A DNA stretch of 64,000 nt from Bryobacterales bacterium (GTDB lineage Bacteria > Acidobacteriota > Terriglobia > Bryobacterales > Bryobacteraceae), in NCBI GenBank assembly GCA_003166865.1, contig PMUP01000068.1, positions 62,001 to 126,000 on the forward strand, written 5' to 3'. The notes beneath the pieces were generated by a model. It was not told where the DNA came from, ran no database searches, and worked only from the letters and a program-made list of their open reading frames with translations. A program made the position numbers and the translations under genes. The first letter of the stretch is position 1. Each line of letters starts with the position of its first letter. Below are positions 46,436 to 55,605 of the stretch, in pieces.

Positions 46436-47473
46436 CTATCGCGTTACGAGGATTGGATCAAGCAATTCGTGAAGCTCATCTTCCCAAAGTTGATCTGCCT
46501 GCATGCCGTTGCTAAGCGCTGCGACCTCCACTCGATAGACGAGTCGATGCGCCCTGTCCGCGATCTCTTCAGCTCCTTGTCTGCCGGCCTCATCGCCATC
46601 GAGCATCACGACCAGGTGTGCAAAGTGTTGCCGGATGAGTTCTTCTTGCGCGTTACTCATCGTTGAACCCATAAGCGCCACACACGGAAACCCTGCTTGC
46701 GTCACCTTTATACAATCGAAGAAGCCTTCGACAAGAACGATGGACACTTCATGTTTCACCCGATTCAGGTTATAGAGTTCCATTGACTTATGAAACCCCG
46801 CCGGAAATTTGTAGCGCGGTTCCGATCCGTCGATTGATCTCCCGGCATACGCAACGAGCTCGCCCTTCGGGTTATGGATCGGGATCACGATGCGATCATG
46901 CATCGATCCTTTGCCGGGGAAAAATCCCACGCCGAACTTTTGCGCGGTCAGAACGCTCACGCCCCTCTCTGTGAGATACGGATGAGCGTGATCGATGTTT
47001 TGGAGATTGAACGTCAGCGGTTTGTTCAAATCACTCTCCGCTCCTGCATCGTTTGCTTTTTTCGAAACCAGCTCTGGCTCCGGTTCCTTGCCCGCGAAAC
47101 GATTCGCGCGAGGTTCCTTGCCACTCGTCCCCGATCCGTTGCCAGCCGCAGGAACGAGAAACCACATTTGCAGTTTGATCGCCGCATCGCGCACGGAACA
47201 GCGTTCCATCGCGGCGACGAAATCGAGAACGTTCCCGCCGACGCGTCCCCGTGCTTTGATGCACGATTGCGACTGGCAGGCCCACGCACCCCCGACGCCT
47301 TTGGTAAGGGTGGCGGTGAAGCTCTCTTTGCTCTTCTCTGACCCATGTGATGGCAAGGGGCATTTTCCCCTGAGCGTTGTCCCATTCACGTGCCGCAGCG
47401 GAATGCCGTAACGTTCGATTGCCATCTGAAGCGTGACTACTGTTTTGATCTCATCGAAGCTTACCCTATCCAT
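46436..47473 (-). CDS. CHC2 zinc-finger/Toprim DNA primase
   Basis: 345 residues. N-terminal CHC2-like zinc site (GKCPLPSHGSEKSKESF, then WACQSQSCIKARGRVGGN with further Cys). Toprim follows the linker: GERGVSVLTAQKFGVGF-like region, RIVIPIHNPKGELVAYAGRS, VLVEGFFDCI (catalytic Glu), VALMGSTMS and VVMLDGDEAGRQGA (DxD-type Asp residues). AAGGAG precedes the ATG. Primes DNA synthesis for the element; next to iterons and the initiator. Confidence 0.88.
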   Translation of the reverse strand: MDRVSFDEIKTVVTLQMAIERYGIPLRHVNGTTLRGKCPLPSHGSEKSKESFTATLTKGVGGAWACQSQSCIKARGRVGGNVLDFVAAMERCSVRDAAIKLQMWFLVPAAGNGSGTSGKEPRANRFAGKEPEPELVSKKANDAGAESDLNKPLTFNLQNIDHAHPYLTERGVSVLTAQKFGVGFFPGKGSMHDRIVIPIHNPKGELVAYAGRSIDGSEPRYKFPAGFHKSMELYNLNRVKHEVSIVLVEGFFDCIKVTQAGFPCVALMGSTMSNAQEELIRQHFAHLVVMLDGDEAGRQGAEEIADRAHRLVYRVEVAALSNGMQADQLWEDELHELLDPILVTR

Positions 47474-47620
47474 TGATTTTGATTCTCCTTAGTGGTTATG
47501 ACCTGCTCCGGTAACCCTACGGCTGATCCCCTGCGCTGTCAAATCCCGCGACAAATTCCCTCCCGCGCATGCCATCCTCAAACACCCGCGAATTGCCAGT
47601 TCTCTTCTGGCGTAGTGCCA

Positions 47621-47752
47621 AACTTCAAGTGAAGTTAGGCTCTACGAATAGTGAAGTTTGACGCTACGAATGGTGCACTTTGACTCTACGAATAGTGAAG
47701 TTTGACGCTACGGGCAGTGAAGTTTCGCGCTACGAATAGTGAAGTTTGACGC
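47621..47752 (+). repeat. Iteron array: five abutting 22-bp repeats plus a degenerate one (plasmid-type origin)
   Basis: Units TACGAATAGTGAAGTTTGACGC at 47643, 47687 and 47731 are identical; 47665 and 47709 differ at several positions; 47621-47642 is a decayed copy sharing AGTGAAGTT. There is no spacer between units. An AT-rich segment follows (47,762-47,830, TTTTATAAGG, with AAGTCT/AGACTT arms) before the initiator gene, giving the standard layout of an iteron-controlled origin. Confidence 0.9.
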
Positions 47753-47878
47753 TACAAAGCACATCGATAATCCTTGTTTTATAAGGGCTGTGAATTGCGT
47801 AAGTCTTTAACTCTGTATAGACTTAATAACATCATCAACACGCAGGATCGTTGTTGGTGAAAATAGTTTCAAAAAGAA

Positions 47879-49753
47879 ATGGAGGTTAATAATCTACAAG
47901 AAGGGGAGACCCGTCCGTCTATTCCAACCACGCAGTCGGAAGCGCTGAGCTTAGAATTAATCCGAACCGAGACCGTACTCTCCCGGCTGCCAGTTCACAA
48001 TCTTGCGAAGCAGGGGAGGGTCAATATTCAGATCGTCAAAACCACCCCGAGCGGAGAGGTCGAGCTGAAGTGGGAGGTCTCTTACAGCGAGCGTTACGGT
48101 CAGGCTCGCCAACTAGCCTACAAACTCGACACCATTATCATCAACCAGCGGATCGATGAAGCCGGAAGACCTCTTCCAAAACTTCTCCGCATCGGAAGTC
48201 TGAATGAGATTTGCGCCGAGCTCAATCTAGCGACACACGCGGGAGAAAACGCGAAAGACTTGAAGCGGGCTTTTCTCCAAAACGCCAGTGCGTTCATCAC
48301 CGCGAAATTTAACTACCGCGCGAACGATGGTTCCGAACGTCACGTTGAGGCCGGCGTCACTCGCTATGGCGTTGTCTTCACCGGCGAGAAACTTCCCGAC
48401 GGCCGGAAAGCGGATGCCGTGTATATTTCTTTCAACGATCCATTTTGGGCAGTGCTCAACAATGCACCTGTCCGTCCACTTGACCGCACATACATGAAAA
48501 CGCTTCCGCCAGCGGCGCAACGATTCTATGAAATCATCAGCCGGAAAATCTTTGCGGCGCTCAAGAACGATTACGCTCGCGCGAAGATTTCATATTCCGA
48601 GTACTGCACCTTCTCAGCACAACTCCGGCACTTCGAACGTCAGCGCGTGCAAGATCAAATGGCGAAAGTACTCCGGCCTCACAAAGCATCCGGCTACATC
48701 ACCACCATGAAGTATGAACCGATCATAGATGCGCAGAACCAACCCGACTGGATTTTGTACTTCACGCCGGGTCCAAGGGCGCGCGCCGAATTCGCCGCAG
48801 CTCATGGAGGACGCAGAGTTAAGAAAATAGTGGGAGCGGATGCAGCGGAAGCACGGGAGCAGCAACCGAAGCGCTTCCGATCCGAATCTCGGCAACGCCA
48901 AATGCACATCGAACCGGCAGTGCCACAACCAACATTCGATCCTGAACTTGTCGCCCAATTCACCCGCCGGGGGATTACCGACAAGAAAGCTCACGAATTA
49001 CTGCTCAACTTAAAACCCGGCCAGGACGTGATGGCGCAACTCGAACACATCGACTATATGGTCCAGCACGCTCGCTTCCCGATTATCAACCCACCTGGTT
49101 TTTACATTAACTTGATAAAAAGCAACACCGCCATTCCGGATGGTTTTGAAACGAGCGCGAAACGCAAAGCACGAGAAGAGAAGGAGCGGAAAGAAAAGGC
49201 GCGCCGCGACGCCGAAGATATTCAGCAACAGCTCGAATGGGACTACGACAATTACCGCGATGAAGAAATCGACCGCTACGTCGCGGAGCATACCGCGGCA
49301 TTCGAGGCCCTCAAGGATGCCAAGTGGAACGAAGACCGCAAGCGCTTCACTTTCGCGAACGAAACAACGGCGAAAATGTCTGCCCGGCGCGAAATAGAGA
49401 AGCAGATGACATTTCTCAGCTTCGAGGAATTCCTGGAGCGCAAAAAACAGGGGACTGATCTCTTTTTGAAACCAGTTGGGCCCTCCCCGTCGCCGGAATT
49501 GGCCACCGTGGAGCTGGAAGACGAAGGTGCAACAGCAACGATTGAGCCAGGCAACACCCCCTCCGATCCGGTTCCCGCCGCCCCGCTGGAAGCGGCAACC
49601 CACCCAACCGAACCGGCAACGGAGACGGCGACTGAGGCCGCAGCGCAATCGGAAATTCAACCGGCGATGCCGGAACCGATAATGATCGAACTGGTTTCCG
49701 ATCCGCCCCAGGAGCAGCCGAACAGCAGTCCCGCCGCGCCAGGTCTCGCATAA
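47879..49753 (+). CDS. Iteron-type plasmid replication initiator
   Basis: 624 residues. The N-terminal half has the winged-helix initiator style: RLPVHNLAKQGRVNIQIV, ARQLAYKLDTIIINQRIDEA, LPPAAQRFYEIISRKIFAAL and ISYSEYCTFSAQLRHFERQR. A central region (ELVAQFTRRGITDKKAHELL) is followed by a long charged coiled coil (SAKRKAREEKERKEKARRDA) and an E/P/A-rich low-complexity tail. It lies directly downstream of the iterons, so it should bind them and control copy number. The C-terminal half is much longer than in most Rep proteins. Confidence 0.78.
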   Translation: MEVNNLQEGETRPSIPTTQSEALSLELIRTETVLSRLPVHNLAKQGRVNIQIVKTTPSGEVELKWEVSYSERYGQARQLAYKLDTIIINQRIDEAGRPLPKLLRIGSLNEICAELNLATHAGENAKDLKRAFLQNASAFITAKFNYRANDGSERHVEAGVTRYGVVFTGEKLPDGRKADAVYISFNDPFWAVLNNAPVRPLDRTYMKTLPPAAQRFYEIISRKIFAALKNDYARAKISYSEYCTFSAQLRHFERQRVQDQMAKVLRPHKASGYITTMKYEPIIDAQNQPDWILYFTPGPRARAEFAAAHGGRRVKKIVGADAAEAREQQPKRFRSESRQRQMHIEPAVPQPTFDPELVAQFTRRGITDKKAHELLLNLKPGQDVMAQLEHIDYMVQHARFPIINPPGFYINLIKSNTAIPDGFETSAKRKAREEKERKEKARRDAEDIQQQLEWDYDNYRDEEIDRYVAEHTAAFEALKDAKWNEDRKRFTFANETTAKMSARREIEKQMTFLSFEEFLERKKQGTDLFLKPVGPSPSPELATVELEDEGATATIEPGNTPSDPVPAAPLEAATHPTEPATETATEAAAQSEIQPAMPEPIMIELVSDPPQEQPNSSPAAPGLA

Positions 49754-49788
49754 CTCGGGGCCTATCGGCTCAGCTATCTGGTGGTTTC

Positions 49789-49824
49789 GGGTATGGGGTA
49801 GGGTCTAGAGTCGTCCCCATACCC
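49789..49824 (+). terminator. Hairpin after the initiator gene
   Basis: GGGTATGGGG (49789-49798) pairs with CCCCATACCC (49815-49824) across a 16-base loop, followed by ACCAAAACT. No T tract follows on this strand, so it may be a terminator of weak type or a DNA structure. Confidence 0.4.
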
Positions 49825-50097
49825 ACCAAAACTACCGCGCGGCCGAAAGCCCGCGTGAACATTGGGCTATCGCCTGAACTGGGGCGCGCACCTGTTGCCT
49901 GCTTACCGCCGGCTGCCCGGCTTTTTGGCTATCACCACTTCACTATCGTTTCGGGATGAGCATCTTAATCAGAAGCTCACCAAAATCCGTGCAGCCGACG
50001 CTATCGCCCCGCCCACCGCGCCTATCGGCGCGGCAGCGGCTCCGCTGACCGCTTCGGGCAACAGGTGCGCGCAAAACTGGTTTTCGGGTTCCTTGCC

Positions 50098-50118
50098 CCG
50101 GCAACGAGTCGTTGCCGG
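50098..50118. repeat. Perfect 21-bp palindrome
   Basis: CCGGCAACGA-G-TCGTTGCCGG, ten-base arms around a single central base. Typical of an operator for a dimeric regulator or a site of recombination/partition. About 100 bp before the next small gene. Confidence 0.7.
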
Positions 50119-50221
50119 AATAAATGCGAACTAGTTCGAAAAGAGAAAAAGGGGTTGGCGAGAATGCGTGGTTGCGGACTGCTGCTTGACACCGTTACTG
50201 GCCGCTGTATTCTTAACGATA

Positions 50222-50587
50222 ATGACGACGAAGAAAACAAAACCAAAAAAGAAAGCGATGACGCTGGACGATTTCGCCCTCGCGATCCAAACGGACTACA
50301 TGGCCCTCCGCAAGGACGTGGCCACGGGATTCGATCATATCCAGAAAGAGATGGCGACGAAGGAGGACATCCGGCAAATTCGAGCCGAAACGGGAATCGG
50401 TTTTCGAAACCTTGGCGCCGACATGAAGATGGTCACGGATGCCATGGTGTCAAAATCCGACCTTGCAAACACACTTGCAGAAGAACTCGCCAAGTCCCCG
50501 TATGCAAGGCAAATTGCAGATCTCCAGACCCGCGTCAACATCCTTGAGAGCAAGCTCGGCACCAAGCCGACCCGCCGCGCCGCCTAA
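50222..50587 (+). CDS. Small coiled-coil protein
   Basis: Start chosen at ATG 50222 (MTTKKTKPKKKAMTLDDFAL). 121 residues with a basic N-terminus and heptad-like helices (FDHIQKEMATKEDIRQIRAE, DLQTRVNILESKLGTKP). Similar proteins are common as small coiled-coil unknowns. Function unknown. Confidence 0.6.
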   Translation: MTTKKTKPKKKAMTLDDFALAIQTDYMALRKDVATGFDHIQKEMATKEDIRQIRAETGIGFRNLGADMKMVTDAMVSKSDLANTLAEELAKSPYARQIADLQTRVNILESKLGTKPTRRAA

Positions 50588-50746
50588 AAGCGGAACATTC
50601 TAAATCCGCAACTGACGTTATTCAGATTCCCGAAGAGCACGCCTTAGTAGAACTGTCGAGCATTGAAATCCGCGCTCTGTGGAGAGCCTGGCGGCCCGCT
50701 ATACAAAGCAGGGACGCACGATCGTTTTCCGCCGCACGCTGGGGGT

Positions 50747-50965
50747 ATGGAAGCATACGAGCATAAAACCCGAGACATAATCGAGCTGTTCCTGAGCCAC
50801 CGCATCAGCCCTCAATGCACTGCCGCCCTCGATGCTGCGCTGGCTGCTCTCATCCCGACATTGAGGGGCGAACAGATTCCTCGCCTTCACGCTGTGCTGG
50901 TAGCCAACAATGAAACCGTGATGCAGGAAATGAAAAGGCGCCAGAAGTCGGACGCACAGATTTAG
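50747..50965 (+). CDS. Small helical protein, unknown function
   Basis: Start chosen at ATG 50747 (GGGGGT upstream). 72 residues, almost entirely helical (RDIIELFLSHRISPQCTAAL then DAALAALIPTLRGEQIPRLH). Resembles small unknowns of Acidobacteria. No function assigned. Confidence 0.5.
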   Translation: MEAYEHKTRDIIELFLSHRISPQCTAALDAALAALIPTLRGEQIPRLHAVLVANNETVMQEMKRRQKSDAQI

Positions 50966-51016
50966 CGCACTAGCCTGGCGAGCAAAGCCGCCGCCTGACT
51001 TCGGTACTCTGGGAAA

Positions 51017-51202
51017 ATGGACATCAACAAAATGCTTGCCGAAATTCGGCAGGAACGGGATCAGCTCGACGAAGTTATCGCCGTGCTGCAACGACTTGCC
51101 ACTGGACAGACGAGACGACGAGGGAGACCACCGAAATGGATGACTGCGGTGAAACGGCGGGGAAGGCCGCCAGGGAGCAAGAACAAACCGAAGGACGACT
51201 GA
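51017..51202 (+). CDS. Small AT-hook-like DNA-binding protein, copy B
   Basis: Sixty-one residues, differing from copy A (28,032) only in a central stretch (VIAVLQRLATGQTRR vs AIAVLGRLSLGQGKR). Two RGRPP cores are conserved. Opposite orientation to copy A, so the two form inverted repeats of about 190 bp flanking 23 kb. Confidence 0.7.
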   Translation: MDINKMLAEIRQERDQLDEVIAVLQRLATGQTRRRGRPPKWMTAVKRRGRPPGSKNKPKDD

Positions 51203-51259
51203 CTCTGACCCGCGCCGTCCTTAGGCGAGGTTCAACGCAGCCCTCAGCTAGCGAAAATT

Positions 51260-51589
51260 TCAATTCAAGCCCTTTGTAAGCTTTGGCCACGCATCCGGGA
51301 GAGTATCTACCTCTGGTCCGGCGTTCGGCTCAGCAAAATGTATGGCTAATTGCGTGCTGCTACCCACTCCCAATTTCCGGTATGCATTCGTTAGGTGGGA
51401 GCTCGCCGTACTGACCCGGATGCCCAGCTGGAGTGCAACGTTTTTCAGGCGCACCCCTTTCATAACAAGCTCGCAAACTTCCCTTTCACGAGATGAAAGC
51501 GAATCCTTGGGCAGACCACAGCCGCGCCGACCTTTTGCGGTTAATCTCTTAGCTCGAATTGGGAAAACGTCGATGTTTGCATCAAGCAT
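51260..51589 (-). CDS. LuxR-type helix-turn-helix regulator
   Basis: Start chosen at ATG 51589 (MLDANIDVFPIRAKRL), but no clear ribosome-binding site is seen; the frame stays open to 51721. The domain SLSSREREVCELVMKGVRLK then ALQLGIRVSTASSHLTNAYR and KLGVGSSTQLAIHF is a LuxR/GerE HTH. No receiver domain is present. May regulate neighbours; targets unknown. Confidence 0.7.
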   Translation of the reverse strand: MLDANIDVFPIRAKRLTAKGRRGCGLPKDSLSSREREVCELVMKGVRLKNVALQLGIRVSTASSHLTNAYRKLGVGSSTQLAIHFAEPNAGPEVDTLPDAWPKLTKGLN

Positions 51590-52489
51590 GGGTTCACGTG
51601 CCGCGTCGGTGTCACCACAGGACGCCAAACTCTCATATCGGACAGGAGGCGAAAGTCGTGAGAACTTTAATACCGCCCGCCTAAACGGACAAGCCGCGTG
51701 AACACTGCCAAAAATCCACAAACTATTGAGCGTCTAGGACTATCGCTGGGAGCGCATCCACGACGGGGACACTCGATAACACGGTGTCCCACGTTTTTGG
51801 GCGGAAAGCCTCCCAGCAAATACTACTTCGGCGGTTGAGGAGTGAAGCAGTAGATGCTGTTTGGTTCTGGTCCGGAATCATCCTGAACCGGTACACCGTG
51901 GAGAATGATGAGGCGTGCCAGGGCTGCCTGAGTGCACCTCTTCTCGGAGGGCGCTTCAAGTAGAACGAGTGCCGCTTGATGTCCCTGATGATCTCTTCTT
52001 TCATGATCTAACGCTTCAAGCGCTTGAGCGCGCCCTTCAGGCTCGCCCTCGTGAAATTGAACTTCGCCAACGGAACTCACCCCGGTTTCCAAATAAGGTT
52101 CGACTCTTTGCGGTAACAGCTTCCCGCCGCCCCTCAAGAGAGTCGGGACACCCTCGTTCCGGCGCCCTTGTTCGGATTTCCGAACACAAGTGGCCTATGC
52201 GCTTGAAACTATTAGTCCACGGGCTGGGACAATTAGAGATCCTGCTTTTCGTTTCAGTTCGGAAAGCCGAAAAGCTGAGGCGAGGTTTACGACACGGAAC
52301 TACAGAAACGTTCCAATCGAAATACTTGAAATTGAGTCCGGTTTCGTGCTTAATTGCAAATACGTGTCAGATGCGAACTGATAGGCGATGCGCAACCTGT
52401 TCAACTGACGTCGCACCCAGGGCCACGTTCTGGAGCACATGCGAGGCACGGATCGCAGCCGTTGCTTCAGTCGTGAGGTTATCTACCCC
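51590..52489. other. Long stretch without a supported gene
   Basis: About 900 bp with several overlapping frames on both strands. None has recognisable protein features; short frames such as 52190-52381 (+) and 51723-52137 (-) could be relics but I cannot support them. Confidence 0.35.
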
Positions 52490-53461
52490 GTGAGGGTCCG
52501 GAACATCTCCGTCATGGAGTCAACCGGGAGGACTCTTCCCTCCGCCATCCTTCGGGCCGACGGCAAGAAATTACTTGCCAAAGGCCACGTGATAAGCGAA
52601 GAGGATGTTCGGACCCTTGAAAGCGAAGGTTTGAACGAGGTCTGGGTAACCGAGCCAGAAGAGGGTGAAGTCGGCGAGAAAGACGCTGTGTTGCAGGCCG
52701 CGGGAAAGATCGGCCGCGGGGCGATCGAAGTCCGTTTAGCCACCGGGGGAAAGGCGAACTTGTTCACTACCGAGCGGTGTTGCGTCCTGGTGAATGAGGA
52801 GGTGCTCAAGCAATTTAATTCCAGGCCCAGTATGGTCGTCGCCACATCTCGGAACTTTACCTGGGCGGGCTCTGGCACTAAAGTTGCGGTCGTAAAAAGC
52901 GCTCCTTTTGTTGTGGCCAAAACGGACCTTGAGGCCCTCCTGTCAGTCGTCGAAGAAAGGGGTCCGATATTGCAGGCCCTGCCCATCCGCAATCCGGCCG
53001 TGGCCATTTTGTACACTGATCCGGTCAACGGCGAACGCGCCCGGCAGTTGTTCGAAAACGTTATGCGCGAGCGTCTGAATCGGTTTGGGATCAGCGCCGG
53101 CGAGACCCTCGCTTCAGTCGAAGAGGAAGGCGCCGTAACCGCTGGCTTCCAGCATCTGCTGCGCGCCAAGCCAACCGCTGTCCTGATCGCTTCGACTACT
53201 GCACCGGCGGGGCCGGACGATGTCATCGGTCGCGCCATGGTTCGAGCCGGATGCGAGATCGAGTCCTTCCTGGCGCCGGTGGAGCCTGGCAGTCTCCTCT
53301 TGCTCGGTTATAAGGACCAGGTACCAATCGTGTGCGCCCCCGGCTGCTTCCGCCCGGCCAGACGCAACGTGGTGGACTTGCTACTGCCGCCGCTGCTGGC
53401 AGGCTACCGTGTTTCGGCGTGGGAGGTCGGCGGCCTAGGGCATGGCGGCCTGCTCGTTTAA
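52490..53461 (+). CDS. Molybdopterin-binding (MoaB/Mog-like) protein
   Basis: Start chosen at GTG 52490 (MRVRNISVMESTGRTLPSAI), with GAGG upstream. 323 residues: an N-terminal domain (GHVISEEDVRTLESEGLNEV) and a C-terminal MoCF-like domain with STTAPAGPDDVIGRAMVRAG, then GSLLLLGYKDQVPIVCAPGC and GGLGHGGLLV. Such proteins occur in molybdenum cofactor assembly and in oxidoreductase clusters, but no other Mo gene is nearby. It looks chromosomal rather than element-derived. Confidence 0.8.
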   Translation: MRVRNISVMESTGRTLPSAILRADGKKLLAKGHVISEEDVRTLESEGLNEVWVTEPEEGEVGEKDAVLQAAGKIGRGAIEVRLATGGKANLFTTERCCVLVNEEVLKQFNSRPSMVVATSRNFTWAGSGTKVAVVKSAPFVVAKTDLEALLSVVEERGPILQALPIRNPAVAILYTDPVNGERARQLFENVMRERLNRFGISAGETLASVEEEGAVTAGFQHLLRAKPTAVLIASTTAPAGPDDVIGRAMVRAGCEIESFLAPVEPGSLLLLGYKDQVPIVCAPGCFRPARRNVVDLLLPPLLAGYRVSAWEVGGLGHGGLLV

Positions 53462-53573
53462 GCGTGCGCCCGCCTAACGGTCGAGAATGCGAGGCGATTC
53501 ATGCGCCGCGAATCGCTTGCGCGTTCTCGACCGTGCCGCCGTTTCGATGATGGACTACTCTGAAGCTTCCGTT

Positions 53574-54041
53574 TTAGTTTTTAACATTGAGGGCGTCTGA
53601 GTCCACCGCCTTCTTGCCAGTTATGCCTTCCATCCCGGCAAGGATTCCACGGTAGTCGTTCTTGTCGGCCTGAAACGCCGCCCCGCCCTTTTTGCCCCCG
53701 TCGTCCCAAGTGAGGCCGATGTAGTGTTTCTTTGACTTACTCAGTAGCATGAGAGCCCCAATGCCCAGTGATATAACGGCAAGACCGATAGCGGTACCCA
53801 CTCGTCGATGAACGTCTTGACCGTAACTTATTTCCGTCACCGAAGAGACGGGAATCGTTATCACGTCCGTTTTGTTTCTTGCCAGCCGAAGTTGGTTGGA
53901 TTCGATGTATAGTTTCAACCCGGTTCCGGCCTTGATATCGGGGATCGAGCCCCCGTCATACGTGATCTTATAGCTATTGTCGGCACCGACAACAGCAATC
54001 GGAACCACAATGCACAGCATCGTTGCCAGTGTCTTTTTCAT
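53574..54041 (-). CDS. Exported protein with a transmembrane helix, unknown function
   Basis: Start chosen at ATG 54041 with GGAGG 6 bases upstream. 155 residues: signal peptide (KKTLATMLCIVVPIAVVGAD), beta-rich part (YKITYDGGSIPDIKAGTGLK), a membrane helix (VGTAIGLAVISLGIGALMLL) and a basic tail (HYIGLTWDDGGKKGGAAF). The pattern KADYRGILAGMEGITGKK-like end recurs in acidobacterial unknowns. Location inner membrane/periplasm. Confidence 0.65.
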   Translation of the reverse strand: MKKTLATMLCIVVPIAVVGADNSYKITYDGGSIPDIKAGTGLKLYIESNQLRLARNKTDVITIPVSSVTEISYGQDVHRRVGTAIGLAVISLGIGALMLLSKSKKHYIGLTWDDGGKKGGAAFQADKNDYRGILAGMEGITGKKAVDSDALNVKN

Positions 54042-54065
54042 TTTCGGCCTCCAGGCGCGAACCAT

Positions 54066-54378
54066 TACATCACAGTTTCGAGATTGGTATCGTGAAAAGA
54101 GGGCGGCTAGTGTTCTAATAGTCTAGAGAGCGGCCCCTCAATGAAAGCAACTTTTTCCCACCAAGTGTACGTCCATCGGTGACGTAATGCTATTAATCTT
54201 TAGATCACGCGGCCCGGTCGCCACGTGAGCAGTAGACAAATTGCGCTCGATCTAAGCGGCCAGCCGGAAAAAATCGGTTTCTACTGAAAACAAAGGGGTG
54301 GGAGAGCGAACATTTGACGAACGCGAGGAATGCCCGTAGACTGAAAGCGAACCAAGGTCCTGAACTGTAATACGAGTT
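54066..54378. other. Intergenic region, nothing recognised
   Basis: About 310 bp; it separates the exported protein from the AbrB/PIN module. No gene or repeat supported. Confidence 0.4.
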
Positions 54379-54708
54379 ATGACTAAAACCCTCACCACAC
54401 CCATTGTTGTACCAGAAGCCGTCCGACGCAAGGCAGGGCTTCGCGCTGGTGAGCGGGTTGAATTTCAGGTTTCGGGACGCGCGATCACGATTGTCCCCAA
54501 GGATTCTTCCCGCAGCGACTACCCCATGGAAACCGTGATGCGCATTGTGAAAGAGCAAACGGAAAAGCCGATGAGCCGCCGCCGCATGGCGACCCTTGAT
54601 GCGGAGCTGAGGGCATACGGGACAAAACAAGCCAAGAAGGTCGGCGTAAAAGAGCGCGATGTCACGCGTATCATCCATGAATCCCGCGCCCGGCGCCGAA
54701 CGTCTTAA
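54379..54708 (+). CDS. AbrB/SpoVT-type antitoxin
   Basis: 109 residues: TTPIVVPEAVRRKAGLRAGE then RVEFQVSGRAITIVPKDSS is the swapped-hairpin AbrB domain; the long C-terminal helix (RVKERDVTRIIHESRARRR-like end) likely contacts the toxin. The next gene overlaps its end by 32 bases. Confidence 0.82.
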   Translation: MTKTLTTPIVVPEAVRRKAGLRAGERVEFQVSGRAITIVPKDSSRSDYPMETVMRIVKEQTEKPMSRRRMATLDAELRAYGTKQAKKVGVKERDVTRIIHESRARRRTS

Positions 54709-55117
54709 AGCCGTCCTCGACACGAACGTTTACATTTCGGCGTTTCAGTACCCGAAGGGACGGAACGCGGCTTTATGGGACGCCGCCCTTGCCGGCGGGT
54801 TTCGGCTTCTCGTTTCCACCGCGATCATTCAAGAGATGGCCGGAGTTCTCCGCGCTGACTTCGAATGGCAGGAAGGCCGGGTGCAAAACGCGGTAAGAAT
54901 CGTAGCCCGAGTCGCGGGCAAGGGGATTGTCATTCCGCGTACCAGGGTCCACGTGGTTGCGGCCGACCCGGACGATAACCGCATCCTGGAGTGCGCGGTC
55001 GATGGGAAAGCGGATCTCATCGTCACGAACGACCACCACTTACTTGATCTCAAGGCCTACGCTGGCATCCCGATCATCGCTGGCGTCGATTTCCGCCGCA
55101 CGCTGGGATTGAAATAA
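54677..55117 (+). CDS. PIN-domain toxin paired with AbrB antitoxin
   Basis: Start chosen at ATG 54677 (MNPAPGAERLKAVLDTNVYI). 146 residues with PIN acidic residues in AVLDTNVYISAF, STAIIQEMAGVL, DPDDNRILECAVDGKADLIV and TNDHHLL. RNase toxin; overlaps the antitoxin by 32 bases. Confidence 0.85.
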   Translation: MNPAPGAERLKAVLDTNVYISAFQYPKGRNAALWDAALAGGFRLLVSTAIIQEMAGVLRADFEWQEGRVQNAVRIVARVAGKGIVIPRTRVHVVAADPDDNRILECAVDGKADLIVTNDHHLLDLKAYAGIPIIAGVDFRRTLGLK

Positions 55118-55152
55118 CAAAAACGTTGCAGGGTTCGCTACCTCGAACTTTT

Positions 55153-55401
55153 ATGACGCCCCCCATGGACTCCACTCGCACTATTTACCGATACTCCTAT
55201 GTATTTAAAGACGAACTCGGGCTCGTTCCACCGGTGCGTGACAGCCGCGCATTCCAAACTGAAGCGGAAGCGCGAAAAGATGCTGAAGACTTGCAGGAGC
55301 GAGGATATGGGATCGTCGTGTGGCGCGAACTGCAACGCACGATCGATGGCCGTTGGAAAACTGACTTCGATGATCCGCTTACGCAGCCGCTTGATGACTG
55401 A
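55153..55401 (+). CDS. Small hypothetical protein
   Basis: Start chosen at ATG 55153. 82 residues; strand-like YRYSYVFKDELGLVPPVRDS, then helix AEARKDAEDLQERGYGIVVW. Possibly part of the mobile element. No family recognised. Confidence 0.5.
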   Translation: MTPPMDSTRTIYRYSYVFKDELGLVPPVRDSRAFQTEAEARKDAEDLQERGYGIVVWRELQRTIDGRWKTDFDDPLTQPLDD

Positions 55402-55605
55402 TGAGCTACTCTCGTCGCCACCATGACGCGGAAACTTGACGCCTGCCCGCGATAGCCCTATAGTCCCAGGGTTCCTTGTCCATCCACATTCCCATCTCCA
55501 ATATCGCGACTGCCCCTTCGCGCATGGCGACCCAATAGCCGCCAGCCGCGAGGTGACGCTCGCGTCTCCCTCGAATTCGCTCATTCACAAAAGGAGATAG
55601 ATAGG

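Larger units (their letters stand above)
49754..50221. other. Intergenic region with two inverted repeats
   Basis: No gene supported in about 470 bp. It holds a 10-bp stem hairpin (49789-49824) just after the initiator and a perfect 21-bp palindrome (50098-50118). Short GC-rich inverted arms CCGCGCC/GGCGCGG lie near 50,017-50,035. A candidate for terminator, oriT or partition site. Confidence 0.4.

Noticed and set aside
47643-47752. Possible CRISPR array at the 22-bp repeats
   Set aside because: Repeats abut without spacers and sit by a replication initiator and primase, so they are iterons.
51723-52137. Two overlapping minus-strand frames of 93 and 104 residues
   Set aside because: Neither has a ribosome-binding site or family resemblance, and the composition looks random.
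51915-52493. 192-residue plus-strand frame upstream of the molybdopterin-binding gene
   Set aside because: It overlaps the real start of the next gene in another frame and has Arg/Ser-rich shadow composition.
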